A stretch of 64,000 nt of DNA from Arthrobacter sp. Bi26 (GTDB taxonomy: Bacteria; Actinomycetota; Actinomycetes; Actinomycetales; Micrococcaceae), in the NCBI RefSeq assembly GCF_918697925.1, contig NZ_CAKKMF010000010.1:1-64000 (forward strand), read 5' to 3'. Positions 37,401-46,404 of the stretch are shown one piece after another. Below the pieces are notes generated by a model. It was not told the origin of the DNA. It ran no database searches and saw only the letters and a program-made list of their open reading frames with translations. Made by a program: the position numbers and the translations under genes. Each line of letters begins with the position of its first letter. Positions within the stretch are counted from its first letter, which is position 1.

Positions 37401-38023
37401 TCCCCGACCTCTAAATCCACGCCGTCCACGGATTCGACCCCGGTTTCCACGGCTTCCACACCGGGCTCGGCGAACCACAGCCGGGTTTCGCCGTACTTCT
37501 TCTCGGCAAACCGTTCCATGCCCTCGGGCCATGCCGGCTCGGGGGTCCGGGATGAGCGTTCCACCACCACGACGGCCCCCTCGCCCAGGTGCGGCACCAG
37601 CTTGGCCAGCACGGCAGCCAGGGCCGGCTCGTCCAGGGGGTAGGGCGGGTCCAGAAACACCAGGTCCCAGCGCGCGGCCTCAGCGGTCCGGTCCAGGAAG
37701 GATTCGACCTTGGAACGGTGCACGGAGACCACCTTGCGGCCCGTGACGGTGTTGACCAGGTCCGCGTTGCGCTGGCAGACGGCGCTGGCCTTGGCATCGA
37801 ACTCGACCAGATCCACAGAGTCGGCGCCGCGGCTGCCGCTCTCCACACCCAGCGAGCCGGATCCCGCGTACAAATCCAGCACACGCGCACCGGCAATGAC
37901 ATCGAAGGCGTCCAGCCGGGAGAACAGCGCTTCCTTGACCCGGTCCGTCGTGGGCCGCGTCAGGCTCCCGGGGACGCTGGTCAGCGTCGTTCCGCCGGCC
38001 GCGCCCGAGATGATACGGCTCAT
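37397..38023 (-). CDS. rsmD: 16S rRNA (guanine966-N2)-methyltransferase RsmD
   Basis: A 208-residue methyltransferase: MSRIISGAAGGTTL, RPTTDRVKEALFSRL, VLDLYAGSGSLGVE (SAM loop) and LVFLDPPYPLD (catalytic DPPY). The C-terminal 15 residues (VETGVESVDGVDLEVGD) are an acidic extension. It lies 30 bases downstream of recG. Confidence 0.95.
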   Translation of the reverse strand: MSRIISGAAGGTTLTSVPGSLTRPTTDRVKEALFSRLDAFDVIAGARVLDLYAGSGSLGVESGSRGADSVDLVEFDAKASAVCQRNADLVNTVTGRKVVSVHRSKVESFLDRTAEAARWDLVFLDPPYPLDEPALAAVLAKLVPHLGEGAVVVVERSSRTPEPAWPEGMERFAEKKYGETRLWFAEPGVEAVETGVESVDGVDLEVGD

Positions 38024-38053
38024 GGGCGCGCCACCGTCGGCGCCTGGATTCTG

Positions 38054-40282
38054 TTAGCCGCGTTCAAGGAACGCCTCCTTCTCGGGGTTCAAATATTCGT
38101 CGATCGCGGCCGCGAGCCCGGGCTGGCCCGCCAGTGAGGGATCGGCGGCCACGATCCGCTGGGCGTCCTGCCGGGCCCGGGCGATCACGTCCTCGTGTTC
38201 CAGGACGCGCAGCAGCTTAAGGGTGGAGCGCCCGCCGGACTGCGAGGCACCCAGGATGTCGCCTTCGCGGCGCAGCTTGAGGTCCTCCTGGGACAGTTCG
38301 AAGCCGTCGGTGGTGGCCGCCACGGCATCGAGCCGGCGCCGGCTCGGATGGCCCGGCTCCAGGGTGGTGACCAGCAGGCAGGTCCCGGGCAGCCCGCCGC
38401 GGCCCACCCGGCCGCGCAGCTGGTGGAGCTGGGAGATGCCAAAGCGGTCCGCGTCCAGAATGACCATGAGCGTGGCGTTGTGCACGTCCACGCCGACTTC
38501 AATCACGGTGGTGGAGACGAGCACTTTGGTCTGATTGGCCGTGAAGGAGGCCATGGTCTCGGACTTCAGCACCGGGTCCTGCCGGCCGTGCAGCGGCGCC
38601 ACAGCCACCCCGGCGAGGGCCGGCTCGTCCTGGAGGTGCTCCACGACACCGGTGACGGAGGCGAGTTCGCGTGAGCCGTTCTCGCCTTCGAGGTCCGCGG
38701 CGGACGGTTCGGCCTCGCCCGGGGTGAAGTCGCCGTCGTCGTCCGCGCCGATCTTGGGGCAGACCACGTAGACCTGGTGCCCGGCGTCGATCTCCTCCCG
38801 CGAACGGGACCAGATGCGCGTGGCCCACCCCGGGTGTTCCGCGAGTCCCACCACATGCGTGGAGATCGGGGCGCGGCCGGCGGGGAGCTCATCCAGCACG
38901 GAGGTTTCGAGGTCTCCGAACACGGTCATGGCCACAGTCCGGGGAATCGGCGTGGCGGTCATGACCAGCAGGTGCGGCGGTTTGCTGGCCTTGGCCCGGA
39001 GGGCGTCGCGCTGTTCAACGCCGAAGCGGTGCTGCTCGTCCACCACAATCAGGCCGAGGTCGTAGAAGGACACGTTCTCGCTCAGCAGAGCGTGGGTGCC
39101 GATCACGATTCCCGCCGTTCCGGAGGCCGCGTCCAGCATGGCCTGCCTCCGCGCCGCGGTGGGCATGGAACCGGTGAGGAGGGTGACCTGGACCGCGTCC
39201 GGGCCGAACCCGCCGAGCATCCCGTCCCGGGAAAGCGGTCCGAGCGTGCGCCGGATGGATTCATAGTGCTGGGCGGCGAGGACCTCCGTGGGGGCCAGCA
39301 GGGCAGCCTGTCCCCCGGCGTCCACCACCTGCAGCATGGCGCGCAGGGCCACGATCGTCTTGCCGGAGCCCACCTCGCCCTGGAGCAGCCGGTTCATTGG
39401 CGAGTCCTGGGCGAGCTCGTCGGAGAGCGTCTTGCCGACGGCGGCCTGGCCGGCGGTCAGCGTGAACGGCAACTGGCGGTCGAACGCGGGCAGCAGCCCG
39501 TCCAGTGCCGGACGGCGGGCCGTTGCTTCCTCGGCGGCGAGTTGGGCACGGCGGCGGGCCAGGGCCGACTGGAGCACCAGGGCTTCCTGGTAGCGGAACC
39601 TGTCGCGGGCGCGCTGGAAGTCCGCCGGGGTTTGCGGGGCGTGGATCAGCCGGTACGCGTCGGCGACCGGCAGGAACTTCTCCCGCGCCGCGATCTCCGC
39701 CGGCAGCGGGTCACCGAGGGTTTCGAGCTCCACGGTGTCCAGCAGCGTCGAGATGACCTTCTGGATGGACCAGCTGGTGAGCTTGGCCGTGGCCGGGTAC
39801 ACCGGGATCGGCATGGCGGCGAGCTTCTCCGGGTCGATGCCGGGGGTGTCGGGGTCCTCGTCGAGCAGCAGGAAATCGGGGTTGGTCAGGCCGAGGGATC
39901 CGCCGTAGCGGGTGACCTTGCCGGAAAACATGGCGCGCCGGCCCGGCTGCAGCTCAGCCTTGGCCCGGAACCCGTTGAAAAAGCTGACCTTGAGCGTGCC
40001 CGGCAGCCTGCCGCCGGCGTCGTCGGAGATCACGACGTCGGTGAGGGAGCCGCGCCGGGCGCGCATGGGCCGGGTGCTGTTGGAGACCACCCGGGCGATC
40101 AGCGTCACTTCCTCGTCCAGAGGAACCTCGCTGATGGGTGTCAGCTCGCCGCGGCTGAGGTAGCGGCGGGGGAAGTAGTTCAGGAGCCCGCCGACAGTGG
40201 TGATGCCGAGGTGTTTTTCGATGACAGCCGCGGAGCGCTTGCCGATGCGGCGTTCCAGGCCCAGTTCAAGTTCAGCGTGCAT
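38054..40282 (-). CDS. recG: ATP-dependent DNA helicase RecG
   Basis: A 742-residue helicase that remodels stalled forks and Holliday junctions. The N-terminal OB/wedge domain contains LLNYFPRRYLSRGEL. Walker A is GEVGSGKTIVALRA, motif II DEQHRFG, motif III TATPIPRT and motif VI QLRGRVGRGG. I use ATG 40282 (MHAELELGLERRIGKR), where conservation starts; an ATG at 40336 would add 18 poor residues. It overlaps the end of the DAK2 gene by 11 bases. Confidence 0.95.
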   Translation of the reverse strand: MHAELELGLERRIGKRSAAVIEKHLGITTVGGLLNYFPRRYLSRGELTPISEVPLDEEVTLIARVVSNSTRPMRARRGSLTDVVISDDAGGRLPGTLKVSFFNGFRAKAELQPGRRAMFSGKVTRYGGSLGLTNPDFLLLDEDPDTPGIDPEKLAAMPIPVYPATAKLTSWSIQKVISTLLDTVELETLGDPLPAEIAAREKFLPVADAYRLIHAPQTPADFQRARDRFRYQEALVLQSALARRRAQLAAEEATARRPALDGLLPAFDRQLPFTLTAGQAAVGKTLSDELAQDSPMNRLLQGEVGSGKTIVALRAMLQVVDAGGQAALLAPTEVLAAQHYESIRRTLGPLSRDGMLGGFGPDAVQVTLLTGSMPTAARRQAMLDAASGTAGIVIGTHALLSENVSFYDLGLIVVDEQHRFGVEQRDALRAKASKPPHLLVMTATPIPRTVAMTVFGDLETSVLDELPAGRAPISTHVVGLAEHPGWATRIWSRSREEIDAGHQVYVVCPKIGADDDGDFTPGEAEPSAADLEGENGSRELASVTGVVEHLQDEPALAGVAVAPLHGRQDPVLKSETMASFTANQTKVLVSTTVIEVGVDVHNATLMVILDADRFGISQLHQLRGRVGRGGLPGTCLLVTTLEPGHPSRRRLDAVAATTDGFELSQEDLKLRREGDILGASQSGGRSTLKLLRVLEHEDVIARARQDAQRIVAADPSLAGQPGLAAAIDEYLNPEKEAFLERG

Positions 40283-41369
40283 GTCCGTCGGGGTTTCGGG
40301 TTTCGGCGGCAATTGCGGGCGCATCGAAGGCGGCAACAGTGGCGGCCCGCGGGTCCGGATCGCGCGGCACGGCGAGCTCGCTCACGGAAATTTCCGTGGG
40401 CTCACCCAGGGAACGGATCAGCGCGACGGCGGGTTCGGCATCCAGGACGTGGACGTGGACGCGCCAGCGGTAGTGCCCGGCGGCGTCCGCAGCGCCGCCG
40501 ACCTGGCTCATGATCACCGAGTCGCCCATTTCGTCGAGCCGTTGGCGCATCATGGCGGCGTCCAGCGGGGACAGGGAAATGGTGCACATGACTTCGACGC
40601 CTTCGTCGCGCGGCATGCCGACGTGGATATGCGGGTCCTGGACGTCGTAGCCGTGCAGGCCGTCCAGCAGTTCGCTCTGGAGCTCCTCGCCCAGCACGGC
40701 GGAGCGGAGGCAGTCCAGGATCAGGAGCATGCCCACACCGCCGGCGTCCACGACGTGGGCGGCATGCAGGGCATCGAGCTGGTCCTCCGTGCGCACCACG
40801 GCGGCCAGGGCTGCCTCGACGGCAGCATCCAGGGCCAGGCCGAGGGTCTGGTTGCTGTCATCGCCGTCGTGCGCGGAGTCGACGGCGGCCGCGGCCCGGG
40901 CGGCGGCTTCCATGACGGAGAGCATGGTGCCCGGCACGGGATCACTCAGCGCGGACCAGGCCCGGATCTGGGCCCGGTTCAGGGCCGCGGCCAGCAGCGG
41001 TGAGCTGATCCGGGTGTGCCCGGCCAGCGGTTCGGCGGCGGCGGCGAGGAAGACGGCAAACAGGGTTCCCGAGTTGCCGCGGGCCTGTTCCATGGCCACC
41101 TGGCCGGCCTGCGCCAGGACGGCGCCGACGTCGTGCGGGTTCGCGGCGGCGTGCGTGGACTGGCCAGTGGCCGTGCCACTGTCGACGACGGCGTCCGCGG
41201 CGTGGGCCGCGGCGCGGACGGTCAGGTAGAGGTTGGTGCCGGTGTCGCCGTCGGCCACGGGAAAGATGTTGATGGCGTTCAGGCGGTCGCTATGGTTGCC
41301 GAGCGTGGTTTCCGCCTTGCCCAACCACCGCTTCATCGCTTGCGCGTTGGCGGCAATCTTAGTCTGCAA
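40272..41369 (-). CDS. DAK2-domain protein (FakA/DhaL-like, short form)
   Basis: A 365-residue protein. INIFPVADGDTGTNLYLT and ARGNSGTLFAVFL are the nucleotide and metal motifs of the DhaL/DAK2 domain, as in dihydroxyacetone kinase and the fatty-acid kinase FakA. VVDAGGVGMLLILDCL follows. It lacks most of the FakA C-terminal domain (about 550 residues in full forms). The start is TTG 41369, overlapping thiL by 11 bases. The order thiL-DAK2-recG-rsmD-coaD is known in actinobacteria. Confidence 0.88.
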   Translation of the reverse strand: MQTKIAANAQAMKRWLGKAETTLGNHSDRLNAINIFPVADGDTGTNLYLTVRAAAHAADAVVDSGTATGQSTHAAANPHDVGAVLAQAGQVAMEQARGNSGTLFAVFLAAAAEPLAGHTRISSPLLAAALNRAQIRAWSALSDPVPGTMLSVMEAAARAAAAVDSAHDGDDSNQTLGLALDAAVEAALAAVVRTEDQLDALHAAHVVDAGGVGMLLILDCLRSAVLGEELQSELLDGLHGYDVQDPHIHVGMPRDEGVEVMCTISLSPLDAAMMRQRLDEMGDSVIMSQVGGAADAAGHYRWRVHVHVLDAEPAVALIRSLGEPTEISVSELAVPRDPDPRAATVAAFDAPAIAAETRNPDGHAR

Positions 41370-42471
41370 AGTGATCCCATCCCACAGCGTCAGCGGGCCT
41401 GCCCGCGATCGTTACTCCCGTGCTTTCGGTTGGTGCAGGGGCCTCTACCGAGCCTATCGCAGTGAACCCGGGAGGGAGTTGAACCCCTGCGGGGAAAGTG
41501 GCCAGCAGTCCGTGGTCTTCGCCGCCGCCGAGGACCCAGGACATCGGGTCTGCTCCCAACAGCTCCGACGCCGGCAGCAGCGCAACGGCCAGCTCCTTCA
41601 GGGCGGCGGCTTCCAGGTTCAGCACCGCGTGGCTCGCGGCCGCCATGCGGTTTCCGTCCCGGACCAGGCCGTCCGAAATGTCCATCATGGCCGACGCGCC
41701 GGCCTCACGCGCCAACGGGCCGGCCGCGAGCGGCGGCTGCGGGCGGCACTGGGTGTCCATGAGGGAGCGCTGCCCGGCGGTCAGATCCCCCATGGGGACG
41801 TCCGACTCCAGCAGCGCCAGCCCGGCTGCGGCCCGGCCCACTGTTCCAGCCAAGGCCACGGTGTCTCCCGGCCGGGCCCCGGAACGCAGCACGGGCGCCA
41901 TGCCGTCAAGGGTCCCCAGGATGGCCACGCTGACTGCCAGTTCGCGGCCGCGGCCGAGGTCGCCGCCGGCCACGGCGCAGGCCGGAGCGCCCAGCTCCCT
42001 GATCCCGGCCATGAGGCCGTCCGCGAAATCCTCCACCCAGGACACAAGGGTCTCAGGCGGCATCGTCAGGCTGACCACAAGTGACGTGGCCCGGGCGCCC
42101 ATGGCATTGATGTCGCTGAGGTTTTGCGCCGCGGCCTTCCAGCCGACGTCGTACCCGCTGGTGCGGTAGCCGTTGTTCCATTCCAGCCGGAAGTCCTGGT
42201 CCGCCACCTGGGTGTCGATGCTCAGCACGGTCCGACCGTCCGGCGCGGCGACAATCGCTGCGTCGTCCCCCGGGCCCAGCAGCAGGTACGTCGCCGCAGC
42301 CGGGCCGCCGGTGGGCTCAGCGTTGGTGAGCCGCGGGAAGATGCGCGCCAGCAACTGGGACTCCGAGAGCCCGGCAACGGTCAATGCGGTGTCCGCCCGC
42401 AGGGGTTGGGGCACGGCAGTAACAGGGACAGGAGTTGCAGGCACAGGAGAGTCAGGCACAGTTTCAGGCAC
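41359..42471 (-). CDS. thiL: Thiamine-monophosphate kinase
   Basis: A 370-residue enzyme converting thiamine phosphate to thiamine pyrophosphate. LLGPGDDAAIV, LSIDTQVADQDFRLEW, YDVGWKAAAQNLSDINAMGA and MDISDGLVRD are family motifs. About 25 Pro/Val-rich residues precede conservation, so the true start may be internal. It complements thiC elsewhere in the window but has no riboswitch. It lies 24 bases after the metalloprotease gene. Confidence 0.93.
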   Translation of the reverse strand: MPETVPDSPVPATPVPVTAVPQPLRADTALTVAGLSESQLLARIFPRLTNAEPTGGPAAATYLLLGPGDDAAIVAAPDGRTVLSIDTQVADQDFRLEWNNGYRTSGYDVGWKAAAQNLSDINAMGARATSLVVSLTMPPETLVSWVEDFADGLMAGIRELGAPACAVAGGDLGRGRELAVSVAILGTLDGMAPVLRSGARPGDTVALAGTVGRAAAGLALLESDVPMGDLTAGQRSLMDTQCRPQPPLAAGPLAREAGASAMMDISDGLVRDGNRMAAASHAVLNLEAAALKELAVALLPASELLGADPMSWVLGGGEDHGLLATFPAGVQLPPGFTAIGSVEAPAPTESTGVTIAGRPADAVGWDHFAD

Positions 42472-42495
42472 AGCCCTACGCTACCGCGAGGGGAG

Positions 42496-43868
42496 TTAGT
42501 ACGTAGCCTTGAGGCAGCCGAAGTGGGTGTTGCCGGACGACAGCCCTGCTACGCCCAGACCCCACGCGCACACGGTGTATACGCCGCGTCTGGTCACCGG
42601 AATGACAATCCGGTAGCCGTGGTTGCCGCTGATCTTCATAACCGAGTTGACGTCCGCCCTGTACCGGCTGGCCACATAGGCGGTGCCTTTCGTGGTGCCG
42701 TCGGGGGACGTGACGTAGAGGTGGACGGGAATGTTCGCCCGGGTCATGCCGGGGTCCACTCCCCAGCCGCTGGCCACCAGCGCCGATCCCGTTCCGCCCA
42801 GCTGGACCTTGACGGACTCCAGGTAACCGATCGGCGCGGGGGTGGCCGCAACGCGCACGGTGGTGCAGCCCAGGAGGCTGTTGCCCAACGGGAAGATGCT
42901 GACGGCAATTCCGTAGGCGCAGATCTTGTAGCTGCCCGGCGTCTTGACGGGCAGCGCCACCCGGTAGCCGTGGTTTCCGGTGGTCCCCATGACCTGATTG
43001 ACGTCCGCGCGCGCCCGGTTGGCCGTGTAGGCGGAGCTCCTGGTCACTCCGTTAGGGTCGGTGACGTAGAGGTGCACCGGGATGGAGGCTGCCGGCGTTC
43101 CGGGGTCCAGGCTCCATCCGCTGACCGTGATGGTCGCCGTCGGCGCGTCCGTCTTGACGACGGTGCTCTCCAGGAAGCCGGCCGGCGCCGGTGTTGCCCG
43201 CGGCGTCAGGGATTTGCAGCCCAGGAGGCTGTTGCCCTGGCTCAGCGGGGTGACGGCCAGGCCGTAGGCGCACACTTTGTACTGTCCGCTCATGGTCACG
43301 GGGATGTCCGAGGTGAAGCCGTGGTTTCCGGTCACGGACATCACCGTGTTGACGTCAGGGCGGCTCTTGTTGGCGGTGATGGCCTTCGTCGTCGCCTTGC
43401 CCGCCGGATCCGTCACGTACAGGTGGACCGGGATGGACGCGGTGGGCGTCCCGGGATCGTAGCTCCAGCCCGTCGCCCGCAGAACTGTCACCCCGCTGAC
43501 CCTGGTGAGTGCCATCGACTCGAGGTAACCGGCCGTGGGCGCCGACCCGGCCAGGGTCAGGGACCGGCAGCCCAGATCCACGGTTTCGACACTGCCCAGG
43601 GCGTACACGCAGACCTTATATACGCCGGCGGTGGTCAGGTTGAAGGAGCGGCTGAACCCGTGGTTGCCGGTCACCTGCATGATCTGGTTGACGTCCGGGC
43701 GGGCCTGATTGGCCGCCACGGCGTAGCCCGTGGCACTACCGCCGGGCGGCGTCACATAGATGTGGACCGTGGACGATTCTGAGGACTTGGCGGAGTCGTA
43801 GGCCCAGCCGGCGACGTGCAGGCGGGCCGTGGTGCCGGACTTGGTGATGGCCATGGACTCGACGTAAC
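42496..43868 (-). repeat. Four tandem 110-120-residue repeats in the metalloprotease
   Basis: Each repeat begins G[YF][LV]ES and contains VHLYVT/VHIYVT, RxDVNxVM (or RPDVNQIM), GNHG[FY] and two cysteines near YKVCAYG and LLGC. Repeats 2 and 3 are closest. The pattern predicts a beta-sandwich domain with one disulphide; the family is not one I can name. Confidence 0.8.
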
Positions 43869-45111
43869 CCTTGGCGGGCGCCCCGGGCGGGCGGATGGTT
43901 ACGGTGGCCGAGGTGTCGCTGACCGAATCGATGCTCACCTTTGTACCGGCGTGCGTGCTAAACGTCTGCCCGGCCTGCCAGGCCTGGGTGTTGCTGTAGT
44001 AGCCGTTGAAAGCGGTTGCGCGGGTATCGGGCGGGAGCAGGATCGAGGAGTTTCCTCCGCCCTGCTGGGTGATCTTCACGCCGCGGTTTCCGGCCTGCGC
44101 AATCACCGCGTCATAGCCCACGGCAGTCCGGAGCTCGAGGTAGTACACCTCGCCGGACTTCGGATCCGTGAACTTCACCGCACGGTTCGCGTCGTCGCCG
44201 GCCCAGGGTTTGAGCGTCACCCGGCGGGGTCCGGACACGGTGCCGAGGTTGGTGATTTCGTTCCCGTTGCCGAACCGGCCCATCTCCCACAGGCTGGCGC
44301 TGATTTCCGGCATCATGTCCCAGTGCGAGATCCCCATCAGGTCCAGGTTGTCGCCGTAGGTCTTGATGCTGCAAGTGGGATCGGCAAACCCGGCGAAGGG
44401 TCCGGAGGCCACGTCCATGGCCCCGCTGCCGCACACCAGGCTGTTGGCGTGGTCCATGCCCAGGGCATGCCCGAACTCATGGGTCAGCACGGGGGTGGTC
44501 AGCCGGCTGTTCTGCGGCATCAGGATGCGCCCGCCTGTGGTGCCGTTGCTGTAGGTCATGCCGGCGGTGCCGTTGCTCAGGTACGCGCCCGGGATGAAGA
44601 TCACCAGGGCGGTGTAGGAGCTCTGCGTCCAGCCCAGTTCCTGGGAAACTGTCTCCACGATCTGCGCCGGCGACTGAGTGGACTTCGCGGCGGACCTGTG
44701 TAGATGGCGTGAGGAGGTCAGGGCGATGTCCACGCGGCTCGAGGTGGCGTGTGCCCAGTAGCGGTTGGCCGCGCTGAGCGAGGCCTTCGCCGCGGCCATC
44801 GGCACTGCCGCGTCCGTCTCGGCTGCCGATTTGTCGGCCAGCTGCACCGTCACGAGGGTGGTCTTCAAGGTCCCCGCCATGGGCGCGCTCACGTAGGTGT
44901 ATTCGCTCCTGGCCCTGTTGGCCGGCGGCTCGGGCCGGACAAAGTCATCCACCACCTGCCCCTGGGGGCTCGGGTCCGACACCGCCGGGATGGCACCGGC
45001 GGACACCTGCGCGGCGGTCGGTACCTCTACAGCGGCCCCAGCGGCCTGGGGCAAGTATGCTGCCAGCATCACGGCGGCAATCACGGTTGCCGCTATGTTC
45101 AGTTTTCGCAT
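42496..45111 (-). CDS. Secreted zinc metalloprotease (M11 gametolysin-like) with four C-terminal repeats
   Basis: An 871-residue exported protein. A Sec signal peptide (about 1-27, ending QAAGAAVE) leads to a prodomain-like region. The protease domain carries HEFGHALGMDH (three zinc His) and the Met-turn-like YGDNLDLMGIS. A beta-rich part follows to about 415, then four repeats of about 112 residues. The closest known type is M11/gametolysin; targets are unknown. There are no cell-wall anchor motifs, so it may be released or held by the repeats. It is divergent from the ydcF-like gene. Confidence 0.85.
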   Translation of the reverse strand: MRKLNIAATVIAAVMLAAYLPQAAGAAVEVPTAAQVSAGAIPAVSDPSPQGQVVDDFVRPEPPANRARSEYTYVSAPMAGTLKTTLVTVQLADKSAAETDAAVPMAAAKASLSAANRYWAHATSSRVDIALTSSRHLHRSAAKSTQSPAQIVETVSQELGWTQSSYTALVIFIPGAYLSNGTAGMTYSNGTTGGRILMPQNSRLTTPVLTHEFGHALGMDHANSLVCGSGAMDVASGPFAGFADPTCSIKTYGDNLDLMGISHWDMMPEISASLWEMGRFGNGNEITNLGTVSGPRRVTLKPWAGDDANRAVKFTDPKSGEVYYLELRTAVGYDAVIAQAGNRGVKITQQGGGNSSILLPPDTRATAFNGYYSNTQAWQAGQTFSTHAGTKVSIDSVSDTSATVTIRPPGAPAKGYVESMAITKSGTTARLHVAGWAYDSAKSSESSTVHIYVTPPGGSATGYAVAANQARPDVNQIMQVTGNHGFSRSFNLTTAGVYKVCVYALGSVETVDLGCRSLTLAGSAPTAGYLESMALTRVSGVTVLRATGWSYDPGTPTASIPVHLYVTDPAGKATTKAITANKSRPDVNTVMSVTGNHGFTSDIPVTMSGQYKVCAYGLAVTPLSQGNSLLGCKSLTPRATPAPAGFLESTVVKTDAPTATITVSGWSLDPGTPAASIPVHLYVTDPNGVTRSSAYTANRARADVNQVMGTTGNHGYRVALPVKTPGSYKICAYGIAVSIFPLGNSLLGCTTVRVAATPAPIGYLESVKVQLGGTGSALVASGWGVDPGMTRANIPVHLYVTSPDGTTKGTAYVASRYRADVNSVMKISGNHGYRIVIPVTRRGVYTVCAWGLGVAGLSSGNTHFGCLKATY

Positions 45112-45321
45112 AAATTGCTCGCTTAGGGTGGGACCTCAGGCGGTGACCTGTTGGTGGGAGCGACGGAAGATGCCTATAGCATAAACGCCAATTCCCGTCT
45201 GTCACCCCAATAACTTTGATCCCTTGAATCACAACTGCATCACGCATTGTTATTGCCAAGTTTTTGCGCAGGACCGACACACCATTTCGCCACCTGAAAA
45301 CCGCGTGCCAAACTCTAAGCC

Positions 45322-45897
45322 GTGCCTTCTTCCGTCGCCGCGGTGAATACCGCCACCCGCAGGGTGCTCGCCTTCGCCGTCGGCGGCCTCCTGCTGTGGC
45401 TCATCATCGCCGTTCAACTCTTCGTCAACGTGGATCCGCTCAGCGTGCACCGGACGGACGCCATCATCATGCTGGGCGGCGCGGCCACCGAACGCCTTCC
45501 CGTGGCCCGTCAGATCCAGTCCGAATCTCACATTCCGGTCCTGGTGATCTCGCACACGGACACGTTAGGCAACCGTGCGGCGGATGAGGCATGCAATTCA
45601 GCTGCCTTTCCGAACCCAACCGTCATCTGCTTCCGGCCCCCGGACCTGGACACGAGGGGGGAAGCGCGGGCTATCTCCCGGCTGATCGAGGCCAACGGCT
45701 GGAAGTCCGTCACGGTTGTGACCTCCAGCTACCACATCACCCGTGCGGGGCGGCTGATCGGACAGTGCACGACGGCGGATGTACAGATGGTTGCCTCGCA
45801 TCCGGACCTGGATCCAGGCCAATGGATCCGGCGGTTTGTGGTCGAAACCGGAGGCCTATTGGACGTTTCCCTCAGGCCCGAATGCGTCAATCAGTGA
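45322..45897 (+). CDS. YdcF/ElyC-type (DUF218) membrane protein
   Basis: A 191-residue protein with one N-terminal helix (about 14-35) and a DUF218 domain: DAIIMLGGAATERLPVARQI, LDTRGEARAISRLIEANGWK and VTSSYHITRAGRLI. Related proteins affect envelope polysaccharide metabolism, in line with the genes that follow. GTG 45322 is the only usable start; the ribosome-binding site is weak. It shares an upstream region of 210 bases with the metalloprotease gene. Confidence 0.82.
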   Translation: MPSSVAAVNTATRRVLAFAVGGLLLWLIIAVQLFVNVDPLSVHRTDAIIMLGGAATERLPVARQIQSESHIPVLVISHTDTLGNRAADEACNSAAFPNPTVICFRPPDLDTRGEARAISRLIEANGWKSVTVVTSSYHITRAGRLIGQCTTADVQMVASHPDLDPGQWIRRFVVETGGLLDVSLRPECVNQ

Positions 45898-45973
45898 GCG
45901 GAAATGTAACAATTGAACCTCATCCGGTTGAACTGGTCAGCCGGTTCGGGCATCTGACCGACGCGAGGAGGAC

Positions 45974-46354
45974 ATGCTGGAACACTCTCCCGACGGCCCT
46001 CCGACGCTGGTGGCCGCACCACGACACCTGCGCCGGCGGCGCATGCACACGGAGATCCCGGACGCCCTCCTGGTGCCCGGAGCGGAGCCGCTTCCGCTCA
46101 CGGATCCGCCGGCCGAGGCGCCGGCTGCCGACGGCCAGGACGCTGCAACTCAGGCTGCCGACGGCCAGGACGCTGCAACTCAGGCTGCCGACGGCCAGGA
46201 CGCTGCAAGCCAGGCTGCCGCAATCCAGGAAAAAGAATCCCAGCAGCTCGTCCGTGACATGCAGAAACGGCGCAAACGGCGGGTGGCCCTCCTGTTCGTT
46301 CTCTTTGTCGCCATCGCCGTGCCGGCAATCGTGCTGGCCCTGCTGCTCGGCTGA
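45974..46354 (+). CDS. Small membrane protein with tandem decapeptide repeats
   Basis: A 126-residue protein: a polar, Pro/Arg-rich N terminus, three tandem copies of AADGQDAATQ (about 51-80), a short charged helix ending DMQKRRKRR, and one C-terminal membrane helix (about 104-125). The topology is a C-terminal tail anchor with the repeats in the cytoplasm. AGGAGG lies very close to the ATG. It has no recognised family. Set between ydcF-like and wecB, it may belong to the polysaccharide transcript. Confidence 0.65.
   Translation: MLEHSPDGPPTLVAAPRHLRRRRMHTEIPDALLVPGAEPLPLTDPPAEAPAADGQDAATQAADGQDAATQAADGQDAASQAAAIQEKESQQLVRDMQKRRKRRVALLFVLFVAIAVPAIVLALLLG
46124..46213 (+). repeat. Three tandem 30-bp repeats
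   Basis: The 30-base unit starting GCTGCCGACGGCCAGGACGC occurs three times head to tail with one change in the third copy, followed by a diverged partial unit. It is in frame and encodes AADGQDAATQ. Confidence 0.95.
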
Positions 46355-46404
46355 ATCCGAGCCATTAACTCTTCCAACCGCTCGCACACCTTTGGGGAAT
46401 AACC

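Noticed and set aside
46124-46213. CRISPR-like 30-bp repeats
   Set aside because: Units are directly adjacent without spacers and in frame in a protein.
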